From: Cupriavidus pauculus
GTDB lineage: Bacteria; Pseudomonadota; Gammaproteobacteria; Burkholderiales; Burkholderiaceae
Reading direction: 5' to 3'
Assembly: GCF_002858765.1 (NCBI RefSeq)
Contig: NZ_PJRP01000016.1
Coordinates: 115,202 to 179,201, forward strand
DNA length: 64,000 bases
Shown here: piece by piece, positions 15,908 through 24,210 of the stretch
How positions within the stretch are numbered: the stretch's first letter is position 1
Layout: the number at the start of each line of letters is the position of its first letter
Made by a program: the position numbers and the translations under genes
The notes under the pieces: generated by a model
What the model was told of the DNA's origin: nothing
The model's input: only the letters and a program-made list of their open reading frames with translations
Databases searched by the model: none

Positions 15908-16125
15908 GGCGATATACCTATCAGGGCGGCGAAGCGGCCATTGTAGGCCGACTCGCGGGCCACCAGGAGGCCACTAAGGAGGCCGCCATCGGCCAATCGG
16001 GCAGCCTTGGCGCGAACCGGGCCGAACCGCGCCAGCCAGCCGGGGTCGGCGGGTCGATCCACCCTCGGCCAGGGCCATCGTCGCGGCTACAATGCGGTCC
16101 TCGCCTCAGCCCTCCGGTCCGCCCC

Positions 16126-17370
16126 ATGCCTCCCGCCGCCTGCCTGTTCCGCTGCCTTGCCACCCGTCCTCCGGTGCGTGTCGGATTGTCCGCGCTGGCG
16201 ATTGCCACGCTTTCCGCGCTTTCCACGTTTGCACAGGCCGCGCCGGCCGGCGCCGATGCCATCCGCCAGGCCGTCGATGCCGCGGTGCAGCCGGTGATGG
16301 CCCAGTACAAGGTGCCGGGCATGGCCGTGGCGATTACCGCAGGCGGCCAGCATCGGGTCTTCAACTATGGCGTGGCATCGCGGCAGGGCAGCCAGCCCGT
16401 TACCGACGACACGCTTTTCGAGATCGGATCGGTCAGCAAGACGTTTACCGCGACACTGGCGGCCTGGGCGCAGGCGCGCGGCGCGCTCTCGCTCGATGAC
16501 AAGGCCACGCGCTACCTGCCGACGCTGGCCGGCAGCGCGTTCGATCGCATCAGCCTGCTGGAACTGGGCACCTATACGGCGGGCGGCCTGCCGCTGCAGG
16601 TGCCGGACGCCGTCAACACCATGCCGCAGATGATCGAATGGCTGCGGAACTGGCAGCCCGACGCCGCGCCGGGCACGCAACGGCGGTACTCGAACGTCAG
16701 CATCGGCCTGTTCGGCTTTGCGGCGGCCCAGGCGCTGGATACGTCGTTTGAACGCGCCATGGCACGGCAACTGCTGCCGAAGCTGGGTCTGGCCCATAGC
16801 TGGGTGCAGGTGCCCCGCGCCCAGATGGTTCACTATGCCTGGGGCTACAAGGACGACAAGCCCGTGCGGGCATCGGCGGGCGTATTCGACGGCCAGGCCT
16901 ACGGCATCAAGACCACCGCCGCCGACATGATCCGCTACGTCGAACTCAATATCGACGGGCGGACCCTCTCCGACCCGGCACTGCGCCAGGCACTGGCCAC
17001 CACGCATACGGGCTACTTCCGGGTGGGCGGGATGACGCAGGGGCTGGGATGGGAGCGCTACAACTGGCCCGTGACGCTGGACGCGCTGCAGGCCGGCAAC
17101 GATGCCGGCATGGTCCGCGATGCCCAGGCCGTGCAACGCATCGACCCGCCGCAACCGGCGCCGGCCGACGTGCTGATCAACAAGACCGGCTCGACCAACG
17201 GTTTTGGCGCCTATGTGGCATTCGTGCCGGGCCGGCAGATCGGTGTGGTGATGCTGGCCAACCGCAATCTGCCGATCCCCGCGCGCGTGCAGGCGGCCTA
17301 CGCGATCCTGCAGGCGCTCGATGCGGGCGGGACAGGAGCAGGGACCGGGTCATCGGCGCCTGCCCGGTAG
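16126..17370 (+). CDS. ampC: Class C (AmpC-type) beta-lactamase
   Basis: The 414-residue protein has a long signal peptide with a hydrophobic core at about 18-36 and cleavage after AQA (about 39). Active-site motifs of class C serine beta-lactamases are all present: SVSK (102-105, nucleophile Ser102), YSN (188-190) and KTG (353-355). The mature length of about 375 fits AmpC rather than a DD-peptidase or esterase. No divergent ampR is next to it; the upstream neighbour is a phosphate symporter, so classic AmpR-mediated induction is not indicated here. No clear Shine-Dalgarno precedes the ATG. Confidence 0.9.
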   Translation: MPPAACLFRCLATRPPVRVGLSALAIATLSALSTFAQAAPAGADAIRQAVDAAVQPVMAQYKVPGMAVAITAGGQHRVFNYGVASRQGSQPVTDDTLFEIGSVSKTFTATLAAWAQARGALSLDDKATRYLPTLAGSAFDRISLLELGTYTAGGLPLQVPDAVNTMPQMIEWLRNWQPDAAPGTQRRYSNVSIGLFGFAAAQALDTSFERAMARQLLPKLGLAHSWVQVPRAQMVHYAWGYKDDKPVRASAGVFDGQAYGIKTTAADMIRYVELNIDGRTLSDPALRQALATTHTGYFRVGGMTQGLGWERYNWPVTLDALQAGNDAGMVRDAQAVQRIDPPQPAPADVLINKTGSTNGFGAYVAFVPGRQIGVVMLANRNLPIPARVQAAYAILQALDAGGTGAGTGSSAPAR

Positions 17371-17385
17371 GTGACGGCTGGCCGG

Positions 17386-17931
17386 CTAGAGCGGTATCCC
17401 CAGCAGCATCACGCTGGTCGTGGTGCGGCTGAGCCCGGCCAGGCGCTGCAACCCTTCGGCCAGCCGGTTCCCGAATCGCGGCAGCACCCGGGCGCGAACC
17501 TGTATCTCGCGCGCGAGCCGGCGCGTGACGCGCACGGGCAGGCGCAGGCCGCGTGGAATGGCGTTGTGGCAGAAGGCCACCTTGCGCACGTAATGGTCGA
17601 CCTCCCAGAACCAGGTGGTCCCGCACGGAAAGTACCCGGCGTCGCCCACGTTGAGCGTATGCGTGGCGCCATGGCGGTCCGTCACCCGCACGCTGCCTTC
17701 CAGGATGACCACCACCTCGTCGAATTCGTAATACCAGTCGAACGTGCTGCGCGTGCAAGCCCAGACCATGGTCCAGGCCGCGCCGTCCACCGTGGACGAG
17801 AGTTCCTGACAGCGCATCAGCGGCTTGCCACTGCGAATGGCGCTGGGCGAGATCGGGCACGGCTCGTCCGGCGGGGTATGGATGCTGCCGAACCGGCTTG
17901 CCTGGTCAAGGACTCGCGGGGAATCGGGCAT
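17386..17931 (-). CDS. Cupin-domain protein
   Basis: The 181-residue protein has a single cupin fold: STFDWYYEFDEVVVILEGSV (about residues 66-85), followed by the second motif VGDAGYFPCGTTWFWEV. It resembles the cupin_3 group related to EutQ and ureidoglycolate-type enzymes; the first motif has Glu but not the usual two His residues, so metal binding is uncertain. The start at 17931 has GAGGAG 9 bp upstream. About 100 bp farther upstream on the same strand is a strong terminator preceded by a short Cys-containing reading frame, so the gene may be controlled by a leader. Role unknown. Confidence 0.7.
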   Translation of the reverse strand: MPDSPRVLDQASRFGSIHTPPDEPCPISPSAIRSGKPLMRCQELSSTVDGAAWTMVWACTRSTFDWYYEFDEVVVILEGSVRVTDRHGATHTLNVGDAGYFPCGTTWFWEVDHYVRKVAFCHNAIPRGLRLPVRVTRRLAREIQVRARVLPRFGNRLAEGLQRLAGLSRTTTSVMLLGIPL

Positions 17932-18033
17932 GTCGAACGTCTCCTCGTCTTTTTGGCGATTTGACGATGCTTGCCGAATGCCGGCATCCACAATATGCGC
18001 CATCGCACATTTGAGACATTTGGCACCCCCGCC

Positions 18034-18070
18034 AAAAAAAAGAACCCGCCTGACGCAAATCAGGCGGGTT
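18034..18070 (-). terminator. Rho-independent terminator on the minus strand with no annotated gene before it
   Basis: AACCCGCCTGA (18043-18053) pairs perfectly with TCAGGCGGGTT (18060-18070), and the minus-strand transcript then runs into eight U residues (complement of 18034-18041). It lies 100 bp upstream of the cupin gene on the same strand. It therefore either ends a small independent transcript or acts as an attenuator in the cupin leader. Confidence 0.85.
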
Positions 18071-18096
18071 TGCAGGGGGAGGTTAAACAGGACGGG

Positions 18097-18213
18097 TCAA
18101 GGTCCTGCGATGAAGCTTAGAGTGAGGCACACGCAGCGGCTGTAGGCGTTTGTCTGATTTTGTATTTCTAGCATTTTGAGGGCAGCTTTACCGCTGGAAT
18201 GCAGCGCGTGCAT
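18097..18213 (-). CDS. Possible 38-residue small protein or leader peptide before the orphan terminator
   Basis: The frame starts at the ATG at 18213 and stops 27 bp before the terminator stem. An internal ATG at 18174 would give a 25-residue peptide, MLEIQNQTNAYSRC followed by VCLTLSFIAGP, with two Cys codons separated by one residue. No clear Shine-Dalgarno is seen before either ATG. It could be a leader peptide for attenuation of the cupin gene, a free small protein, or non-coding RNA. The only support is its position directly before a strong terminator. Confidence 0.35.
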   Translation of the reverse strand: MHALHSSGKAALKMLEIQNQTNAYSRCVCLTLSFIAGP

Positions 18214-18309
18214 GGGGGGACGGCGGGTGGGTGATTCATGGCGCGCCCGCTGGCATCTCTCCCTTTCCTGGGGGTGCACTGGCAATTTGTCCAGCCGCGC
18301 GCTACGATG

Positions 18310-18339
18310 CGTTTTTATGCAACCAGTTGCATAAAAACG
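18310..18339. promoter_or_regulatory. Thirty-bp perfect palindrome upstream of the SnoaL-like gene
   Basis: CGTTTTTATGCAAC (18310-18323) and GTTGCATAAAAACG (18326-18339) are exact mirror arms around CA. The AT-rich core and its position 60 bp upstream of the 18399 start codon suggest an operator for a dimeric repressor of TetR or MarR type overlapping the promoter. No such regulator gene is adjacent. Confidence 0.7.
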
Positions 18340-18398
18340 GCGCGTGCCACACATCGAAGGTTGCACGATTCCGTTCTTCTCACCTCAAGGAGACCTGC

Positions 18399-18839
18399 AT
18401 GGACGTTCAAGGCCTGACCCCCGCCGCACAGCAGACGCTGGCGGCCTGGCACGCACTGCTGGCGCGCAATGCCATGGAAGAGTTGGACCCGCTGCTGTCC
18501 GACCAGATCACGTTCCGCTCGCCTGTGGCGCATACGCCATATCCGGGCCGGGCCGCCATCAAGCTGGTGCTGAAGACGGTCAACACGGTATTCCGCAACT
18601 TCACCTATCACCGCATGTTCGCCACGGACGATGGCAAGAGCGCGGTACTGGAATTCAGTGCGGAGATCGACGGCAAGGCGCTGAAAGGCATCGACATGCT
18701 GCGCTTTGACGATGCCGGCAAGATCGAGGAGTTCGAGGTGATGGTGCGGCCGATGTCCGGCCTGCATGCGCTGGCCGAAGCCATGGGCGCCAAACTCGCC
18801 AGCCAGAAGTCCGTGCTGTCTGGCGCGGATCAGGCCTAG
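18399..18839 (+). CDS. Nuclear transport factor 2/SnoaL-like domain protein
   Basis: The 146-residue protein has an N-terminal helix (LAAWHALLARNAMEELDPLL) and the cone-shaped beta-sheet pattern of SnoaL-like proteins: DQITFRSPVAHTPYPGRAAI, then a central NTVFRNFTYHRMF and the C-terminal strand MLRFDDAGKIEEFEVMVRP. Such folds serve as polyketide cyclases, isomerases or ligand carriers; no catalytic set can be named. The start at 18399 follows CAAGGAGACCTGC. It is monocistronic, with a 30-bp palindrome in its promoter region, so it is probably under specific repression. Confidence 0.75.
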   Translation: MDVQGLTPAAQQTLAAWHALLARNAMEELDPLLSDQITFRSPVAHTPYPGRAAIKLVLKTVNTVFRNFTYHRMFATDDGKSAVLEFSAEIDGKALKGIDMLRFDDAGKIEEFEVMVRPMSGLHALAEAMGAKLASQKSVLSGADQA

Positions 18840-18883
18840 CGGCCCGATGGGATCACTGCCACCGGCGTTGCCGGTAGCGGGGA

Positions 18884-19543
18884 TCAGGGGGATGGCATAT
18901 CGCGTGGCATATCGCGTGGCATATCGCGAAGGTCGAGCGTGACCACGCGCAGCGTGGCGTCGTCCGGGCAGACGGTATCGGCAAAGCCCAGGCGATGCGC
19001 CAGCCCCCGCATGCCGCGATTGGCGGACAACACGTAGCCTTCCATCGTGCCGAACCCGGCGGCCCGCGCCTGCCCGATCAGCGTCCGCATGAGCAGGCTG
19101 CCGAGCCCGGTGGACTGCCAGCCGTCGAGCACGGTCACGGCGAATTCGCAGGCATCGCGGCCCGGCAGTGCCACGTACCGCGCGCCGCCGACGAGGTGGC
19201 CGCTTTCGGCGGTGCCGGCCACGGCGGCCAGCGTGCAATCCTGCCCGGGCACCGGGTGAACCACGTCGTCGAGCAATGCCTCTGGCAGGTCGTGCATCGC
19301 GGCCATGAAGCGCGTGTAGCGCGAGTCGTCGGAAAGCAGCGAGAACGCTTCGAGAATGCCCGCCTTGTCGTCTTCGCGGATCTTGCGCAGCACTACCGGC
19401 TGGCCGTTGCGCAAGGTGGCGTGAAAGGGCAGTTGGGGCAGTTGGGGCAGTGGGGTCAGCCGGGGCAGGGAATCGGTCGTCGGATTGGCGTCGGTCGGCA
19501 TGGCGTGGCCCGCAGGTGTGGGGTGGGAAGACGGTGATGTCAT
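18884..19543 (-). CDS. GNAT-family N-acetyltransferase
   Basis: The 219-residue protein has the GNAT core with VLRKIREDDKAGILEAFSLL near residue 50, the acetyl-CoA strand CEFAVTVLDGWQSTGLGSLL (motif A Q-x-x-G-L-G) and the C-terminal LSANRGMRGLAHRLGF. It resembles the single-domain acetyltransferases related to the Pat/YfiQ C-terminal domain. The C-terminus DMPRDMPRDMPSP is encoded by a 12-bp tandem repeat, so its length may vary between strains. I chose the start at 19543; an ATG at 19600 adds a basic tail. Substrate unknown. Confidence 0.8.
   Translation of the reverse strand: MTSPSSHPTPAGHAMPTDANPTTDSLPRLTPLPQLPQLPFHATLRNGQPVVLRKIREDDKAGILEAFSLLSDDSRYTRFMAAMHDLPEALLDDVVHPVPGQDCTLAAVAGTAESGHLVGGARYVALPGRDACEFAVTVLDGWQSTGLGSLLMRTLIGQARAAGFGTMEGYVLSANRGMRGLAHRLGFADTVCPDDATLRVVTLDLRDMPRDMPRDMPSP
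18894..18928. repeat. 12-bp tandem repeat, about three copies, in the 3' end of the acetyltransferase gene
   Basis: GGCATATCGCGT occurs at 18894-18905 and 18906-18917 and nearly fully at 18918-18928. It encodes the repeated tripeptide-plus-one DMPR on the minus strand. Because the unit is a multiple of three, copy-number change would keep the frame. Confidence 0.9.
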
Positions 19544-19673
19544 GGTAGGCAACCCCGGGTGAAGTCGCCAAGGGTGCCAGGCCCGTCGGCGTGACGGCAT
19601 CGCCGCCGGTTCTTGCAGTATGCTCGCGTCAGATCAAGCCATTCCTTCGAGCCACTCTGCAAAGGAGCATCCG

Positions 19674-20108
19674 ATGACCGTAGTCGTGCTGGCGATCGAT
19701 GGGTCCCACCACAGCCACACTGCCACCGCCTGGGTGGCCTCCACCGGGGCGCTGGCGGCGCCGCGCATCGTCCATCTGGTCCATGTCTCGCCGGTGCTGG
19801 GGCGCACCGGGTTTGGCACGGTCGACTTCGAGCAGGAAAACCGCCAGCAGGCGCGCCAGGCGTTTGAAGCCGCGCGCCGCGTCCTGGATGGCCGCGTCGA
19901 TGCCATCCACGAGCACTGGCTGCGCGGCGGCGCCGTGGAGTCCATCGTGGGCTTTGCCGCCGAACAGGGCGCCGATCTGCTGGTGGTGGGCGCCAAGGGC
20001 GTGGGCCCGCTCAAGGCGGCGCTGACCGGTTCCGTGGTGTCGAAGGTGGTGGCGCAGTCGGCGGTGCCAACCGTCGTCATCAATTCGCCCGACCCGGACG
20101 CGGCCTAG
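19674..20108 (+). CDS. Universal stress protein, UspA family
   Basis: The 144-residue protein has the Usp fold: VVVLAIDGSHHSHTATAWVA at the N-terminus, HLVHVSPV, and the ATP-binding loop VVGAKGVGPLKAALTGSVVS at about 115-134 (G-x2-G-x9-G-S pattern), so it is likely of the ATP-binding type. The start at 19674 follows CAAAGGAGCATCCG. It is a single gene facing the cNMP-binding oxidoreductase gene. Probably general stress related. Confidence 0.9.
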   Translation: MTVVVLAIDGSHHSHTATAWVASTGALAAPRIVHLVHVSPVLGRTGFGTVDFEQENRQQARQAFEAARRVLDGRVDAIHEHWLRGGAVESIVGFAAEQGADLLVVGAKGVGPLKAALTGSVVSKVVAQSAVPTVVINSPDPDAA

Positions 20109-20128
20109 ACCGAATTTCTGCCCCCAAC

Positions 20129-21901
20129 TCAGGCCGTGGCGGTGCGCTGCGCGGTACGCCCCGCCAGTAGCCGGTGGATCTGGGCCACCACGGCCGCGCC
20201 TTCGCCCACGGCCGAGGCCACGCGCTTGGTCGATCCCGAGCGCACGTCGCCAATCGCAAACACGCCTTCCACGCTGGTCTGCAGCGGGCGGACTGGCGGG
20301 CCGGCCCCGTCTGACGGCCCGGCCCCGGGGATGTCTGCGTCCGTCAGCACAAAGCCCTTGTCGTCGAGTGCCACCCCGCAGTCGCGCAGCCACGCGGTAT
20401 TGGGATCGGCGCCGATGAACACGAACAGGTGCTGCGCCGTCATGGTGCCCTCGATGCCGCCCGCGCCACGGTAGCGCACGCGCTCCAGCCCCGCGCCACC
20501 TTCCAGCGCCAGCAACGCCATCCCCGTGTGCAGCGTCACGTTCGGCAGGGCCCGCACGCGCTCGATCAGGTAGCGCGACATGCTGTGCTCCAGGCTGGCC
20601 CCGCGCACGAACATGTGCACGTGATCGACATGCGAGGCCAGGAACACGGCGGCCTGGCCGGCCGAATTGCCGCCCCCCACCAGCAGCACCGGCCCCTTGC
20701 GGCACAGCTTGGCCTCGATCGGTGTCGCCCAGTAGTACACGCCGCACGATTCAAACCGGGCCAGGTCATCGACGGCGGGCCGCCGGTATTCGGCGCCCGT
20801 GGCAATGACCACGGTACGGGCTGGGATGCGCGTCTCGTCGGTCAGTTCCACGACCAGGGGCGAACGCTCGCAGTGCAGGGCCCGGACCTCGCACGGGATG
20901 CCGAAGATCGCGCCAAACTTCTGCGCCTGCACGTAGGCCCGGCTGACCAGTGCCTGGCCCGAAATACCGGTGGGAAAGCCGAAGAAGTTCTCGATCCGTG
21001 CGCTGGAGCCGGCCTGGCCGCCCGGGGCGCGGCAGTCGAGCACGGCCACCGACAGCCCTTCGGACGCAGCATAGACGCCGGCCGCCAGCCCGGCGGGGCC
21101 CGCGCCGACAATCACCACGTCGTAGACAAACGTCGGATCGAAGTCGGGGATCAGACCCAGGCACGACGCCAGGTGCCGCTCGTCGGGGTTGCGCAGCACC
21201 GTGCCGTTGGGGCAGATCACCAGCGGAAAGTCTTCTGGCTGGGGCGTCAGCCGTTCGAGCAGCGCAATGGCCTCGGGGTCCTCGCCGGCGTCGATCACCA
21301 GGCTCGGAAAGACGTTGCGGCGCAGGAAGTTCTGCAACGCCACCAGCCGCGCATGACCGGCCGGCCCCAGCAGCACCACGCCATGGCCGCGTTCGATGAC
21401 CAGTACCCGGCGCAGGATCAGCGCACGCATGATGGTCTCGCCGATATCGGCTTCACGGATCATCAGCGCGCTCAGCTCTTCGGGGCGCAGCAGCACCGCT
21501 TCGACCGGCGCCACCACATGGGCGTCGACCACGGCCGGCTTGTTCGACAACTGGGTCACGTCGGAAGTGAATTCGCCGCGCTTGGTGTAGGTGTGGATGC
21601 TGCGCGCATGGCCCAGGCCGTCGCGGCCGATGATCTCCACCTGGCCGGACAGCAACACGAATACCCCCGGACACAGGCTGCCCGCCCGGTACAGCATGTC
21701 GCCCTGCGTAAAGTGGACCAGGCTGCCATGGCGCCGCACGCGCTCGATCTGGGCCTCGGCCAGCACCGGAAACATCTGCGCATGGCGCGGATGCGGCGGT
21801 TCCGCGTCCGCGTCGGTGTCGGCAGCGGCTACGTGCGCGGGTTCGGGGGGCAGGGCGGGCGGGTCACTATCCGGCGATGATTCAGGGCGCATCGTCGACA
21901 C
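20129..21901 (-). CDS. Fusion of cyclic-nucleotide-binding domain and thioredoxin-reductase-like flavoprotein
   Basis: The 590-residue protein has an Asp/Pro-rich start, a cNMP-binding domain at about 43-165 (FTQGDMLYRAGSLCPGVFVL, then LLSGQVEIIG), a thioredoxin/glutaredoxin-like segment at about 175-250, and a two-Rossmann flavoprotein with GAGPAG (266-271), APGGQAG (292-298) and VGGGNSAG (408-415), closing with FAIGDVRSGSTKRVASAVGEG. At the place of the catalytic CxxC of thioredoxin reductase it has SCGVYYWATP, a single Cys. This is a known architecture in proteobacteria but without an established reaction. FAD and NAD(P)H binding should be intact; disulfide reduction by the classical mechanism should not. 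Confidence 0.85.
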   Translation of the reverse strand: MSTMRPESSPDSDPPALPPEPAHVAAADTDADAEPPHPRHAQMFPVLAEAQIERVRRHGSLVHFTQGDMLYRAGSLCPGVFVLLSGQVEIIGRDGLGHARSIHTYTKRGEFTSDVTQLSNKPAVVDAHVVAPVEAVLLRPEELSALMIREADIGETIMRALILRRVLVIERGHGVVLLGPAGHARLVALQNFLRRNVFPSLVIDAGEDPEAIALLERLTPQPEDFPLVICPNGTVLRNPDERHLASCLGLIPDFDPTFVYDVVIVGAGPAGLAAGVYAASEGLSVAVLDCRAPGGQAGSSARIENFFGFPTGISGQALVSRAYVQAQKFGAIFGIPCEVRALHCERSPLVVELTDETRIPARTVVIATGAEYRRPAVDDLARFESCGVYYWATPIEAKLCRKGPVLLVGGGNSAGQAAVFLASHVDHVHMFVRGASLEHSMSRYLIERVRALPNVTLHTGMALLALEGGAGLERVRYRGAGGIEGTMTAQHLFVFIGADPNTAWLRDCGVALDDKGFVLTDADIPGAGPSDGAGPPVRPLQTSVEGVFAIGDVRSGSTKRVASAVGEGAAVVAQIHRLLAGRTAQRTATA

Positions 21902-22008
21902 TCCTTCATGCGTCCGGGGCCAATCGGGCGGACGAACTACGAATATAGGCGATGCCGCCAGAGGCCAATGCGCCCGCGCCGATGCCCCATGCTGAATGCC
22001 GGCGCCGC

Positions 22009-22509
22009 TCAGAGCATCGACTTGCCCTGTGCCAGGATCTTGTCGCAGACCTGCTTGGTCACCTCGGCCTTCAGCCCGCTGGCGCTCAGATCCATGTGCT
22101 TGCCGCCCCCCGTGGACAGGATGCCGCGCGAGCCGTCGCTGTAGCCGCTGTCCGAGGTGCCACCCGACACCGAGCCCAGCAGCTTGTCCTTCACGGCCGA
22201 CGTGGCGGCGTCGGGGTTCAGGTAGTTGTTCTTCATGCAGAACTCGATGACGCCCGCCGCGTTGCCGGCTGAACTGGAACCCAGGGACGAAATGCTGCCC
22301 AGGCCGCCAAGGTTGCCCAGCGCGCCAGCCGCGCCAGTGGCGCCCTGGCTGGAGCCGGAACCGCCCAGCGGCGATGACTTGAGCATGTCGCCCAACTGGG
22401 CGTTGGCGATGCCGGACACGGCCAGCAGCAAGGCGGGCAGGGTCAGCCAGGCCGTGCGGCGCACGGCGGTGGGCAGCGCGGAGAGCTTCGAGAAACGGGG
22501 GATGGCCAT
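22009..22509 (-). CDS. DUF2501-family secreted protein (YjjA-like)
   Basis: The 166-residue protein has a signal peptide with basic start, hydrophobic core TLPALLLAVSG and cleavage after ANA (about 37). The mature part begins with a Gly/Ser-rich low-complexity stretch, then VIEFCMKNNYLNPDAATSAV and a C-terminal QVCDKILAQGKSML with two Cys that could form a disulfide. This is the DUF2501 pattern, function unknown. AAAAGGAGTCCCCTC before the ATG is a strong ribosome site. A longer reading frame in the same phase upstream is a shadow of the divergent carotenoid oxygenase gene. Confidence 0.8.
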   Translation of the reverse strand: MAIPRFSKLSALPTAVRRTAWLTLPALLLAVSGIANAQLGDMLKSSPLGGSGSSQGATGAAGALGNLGGLGSISSLGSSSAGNAAGVIEFCMKNNYLNPDAATSAVKDKLLGSVSGGTSDSGYSDGSRGILSTGGGKHMDLSASGLKAEVTKQVCDKILAQGKSML

Positions 22510-22734
22510 GAGGGGACTCCTTTTGCAGTCGGGCCGGAAATGGCGTTTTCCACTATACGCGGCCGCCCCGGCATGCCGTGTGACCGTCGCCCTGAACGTT
22601 TTCTGCGCGCCCATGAAAACTTCCAACCGCCCGCATTGGCGGAATCCCTGAGCCGAATCTCCTTGACTTACCCCGGGGGGGCGCCTTGAATACGCAAACT
22701 GAACAGTGATTAGTTTGGACGGGGGGGAGACAGC

Positions 22735-24210
22735 GTGGAGACAGCGCAAGCAGGCGTGCAGAAACAGGCACAGGAAGGCCGGGACAGCCAGGCGCGGCAG
22801 ACGTCCGAGAGCATCTGGTCGAACGGCAACTTTGCGCCGGTGGCGCAAGAAATCGAGGCCGCAGGGCTGAAGGTGCGGGGTGTGCTGCCCAGGGAATTGA
22901 CCGGCACCTTGTATCGGAATGGTCCGAATCCCCATTTCCCCACGCCGGCCACCCACTGGTTCGGCGGCGACGGCATGATCCACGCCATTGCGCTGGCCGA
23001 TGGCACCGCCGCCTATCGCAACCGCTGGGTCCGCACGCCGAAGTGGCGTGACGAAGACCGGGCGGGCCGGGCGCTGTTTCGATCGTTTGCGGGAAAGCTG
23101 CCCGATGCGCCCGAATGGGTGGGCGACGACCGGGGCGTGGCCAACACCAATATCGTGTGGCACGGGCAGCGGCTGCTGGCGCTGGAAGAGGCGCACCGGC
23201 CTACGCGCATGGTGCCCGGCACGCTGGAAACGCTTGGCTACGCCGACTACGGCCCGTTGCAGGGCCCCTTCACGGCGCATCCGAAGATCGATCCGCTGAC
23301 CGGCGAAATGTTCTTCTTCGGCTACAACGCCGATGGCCCGCTGACTGCCGCCATGACGACCGGCACCATCGGCCCCGATGCGCGCCTGACCCGCCATCTG
23401 AAGTTCGCCACGCCGTACTGCAGCATGGTGCATGACTTCATGATGACCACGCGCCACCTGCTGTTTCCGGTCCTGCCGCTGACGGGCAGCCGCGACCGTC
23501 TGGAGAAGGGCCTGCCGCCCTATGCCTTCGAGGCAGACCGGCCGGCGATGATCGGCATCATGCGGCGCGATGCACCGTCCGCCGCGCTGCGCTGGTTCCA
23601 GGGGTCGCCGTGCTATGTGTTCCACGCCATGAATGCGTGGGAAGAGGGCGACACGCTCCACGCCGATGTCATGGTCTACGACGAGGCGCCGCTGTTTCCG
23701 CGTCCCGATGGCTCGCCGGGCGACCGGTCGCGCCAGTTGGCCTACCTGACGCGCTGGACCTTCAACCTGGCCGATGGCCGCGACACCTTCACCAGCCGGC
23801 GCCTGTGCGACCTGCCGGGCGAGTTTCCGCGTATCGACGACCGCCTTGCGGGTCGCCAGCACCGGCACGGCTGGTTTGCCGCCTCGGTGCCGGGGGAAGC
23901 CGCGAGCCAGGGCCAATCGGACCAGGGCGAGCGGCAGGGCATCGTGCATCTCGACGCCCTGACTGGTGCCCAGGCCACGCTGTGGCTGCCGCCGGGCGAC
24001 GCCACCTCGGAGCCGGTGTTCGCGCCGCGCGGCCGCGCGGAGGGCGATGGCTGGCTGCTGGCCGTGGTGTGGCGCGCGGCGTCGAATACCAGCGAACTGC
24101 TGGTGCTCGACGCGCTGGATGTCGAGGCCGGCCCGGTAGCCACGGTGGAATTGCCGCAGCGCGTGCCCTTCGGCTTTCACGGCAACTGGGTGGAAGGGGT
24201 GGGCGCATGA
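22735..24210 (+). CDS. Carotenoid oxygenase family protein (RPE65/CCD/lignostilbene dioxygenase group)
   Basis: The 491-residue protein has the seven-bladed propeller family signatures: GTLYRNGPNPHF (57-68), HWFGGDGMIHA (74-84) and the four iron-binding His in AHPKIDP (His182), MVHDFMMT (His233), FHAMNAWEEGD (His297) and GFHGNWVEG (His482). These enzymes split conjugated double bonds in carotenoids, stilbenes or lignin-derived compounds with Fe(II) and O2. The start is a GTG at 22735 after a purine-rich GGGGGGGAGACAGC. Its stop overlaps the start of a YciB-like membrane protein by 4 bp. Substrate unknown; no carotenoid genes are nearby. Confidence 0.92.
   Translation: METAQAGVQKQAQEGRDSQARQTSESIWSNGNFAPVAQEIEAAGLKVRGVLPRELTGTLYRNGPNPHFPTPATHWFGGDGMIHAIALADGTAAYRNRWVRTPKWRDEDRAGRALFRSFAGKLPDAPEWVGDDRGVANTNIVWHGQRLLALEEAHRPTRMVPGTLETLGYADYGPLQGPFTAHPKIDPLTGEMFFFGYNADGPLTAAMTTGTIGPDARLTRHLKFATPYCSMVHDFMMTTRHLLFPVLPLTGSRDRLEKGLPPYAFEADRPAMIGIMRRDAPSAALRWFQGSPCYVFHAMNAWEEGDTLHADVMVYDEAPLFPRPDGSPGDRSRQLAYLTRWTFNLADGRDTFTSRRLCDLPGEFPRIDDRLAGRQHRHGWFAASVPGEAASQGQSDQGERQGIVHLDALTGAQATLWLPPGDATSEPVFAPRGRAEGDGWLLAVVWRAASNTSELLVLDALDVEAGPVATVELPQRVPFGFHGNWVEGVGA

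Noticed and set aside
16126..17370. Esterase or DD-peptidase of the beta-lactamase fold
   Set aside because: SVSK, YSN and KTG occur with class C spacing and the protein has AmpC length.
22510..24180. Extension of the DUF2501 frame to 24180
   Set aside because: The added part is antisense to the carotenoid oxygenase gene; a signal peptide and a strong ribosome site fix the start at 22509.
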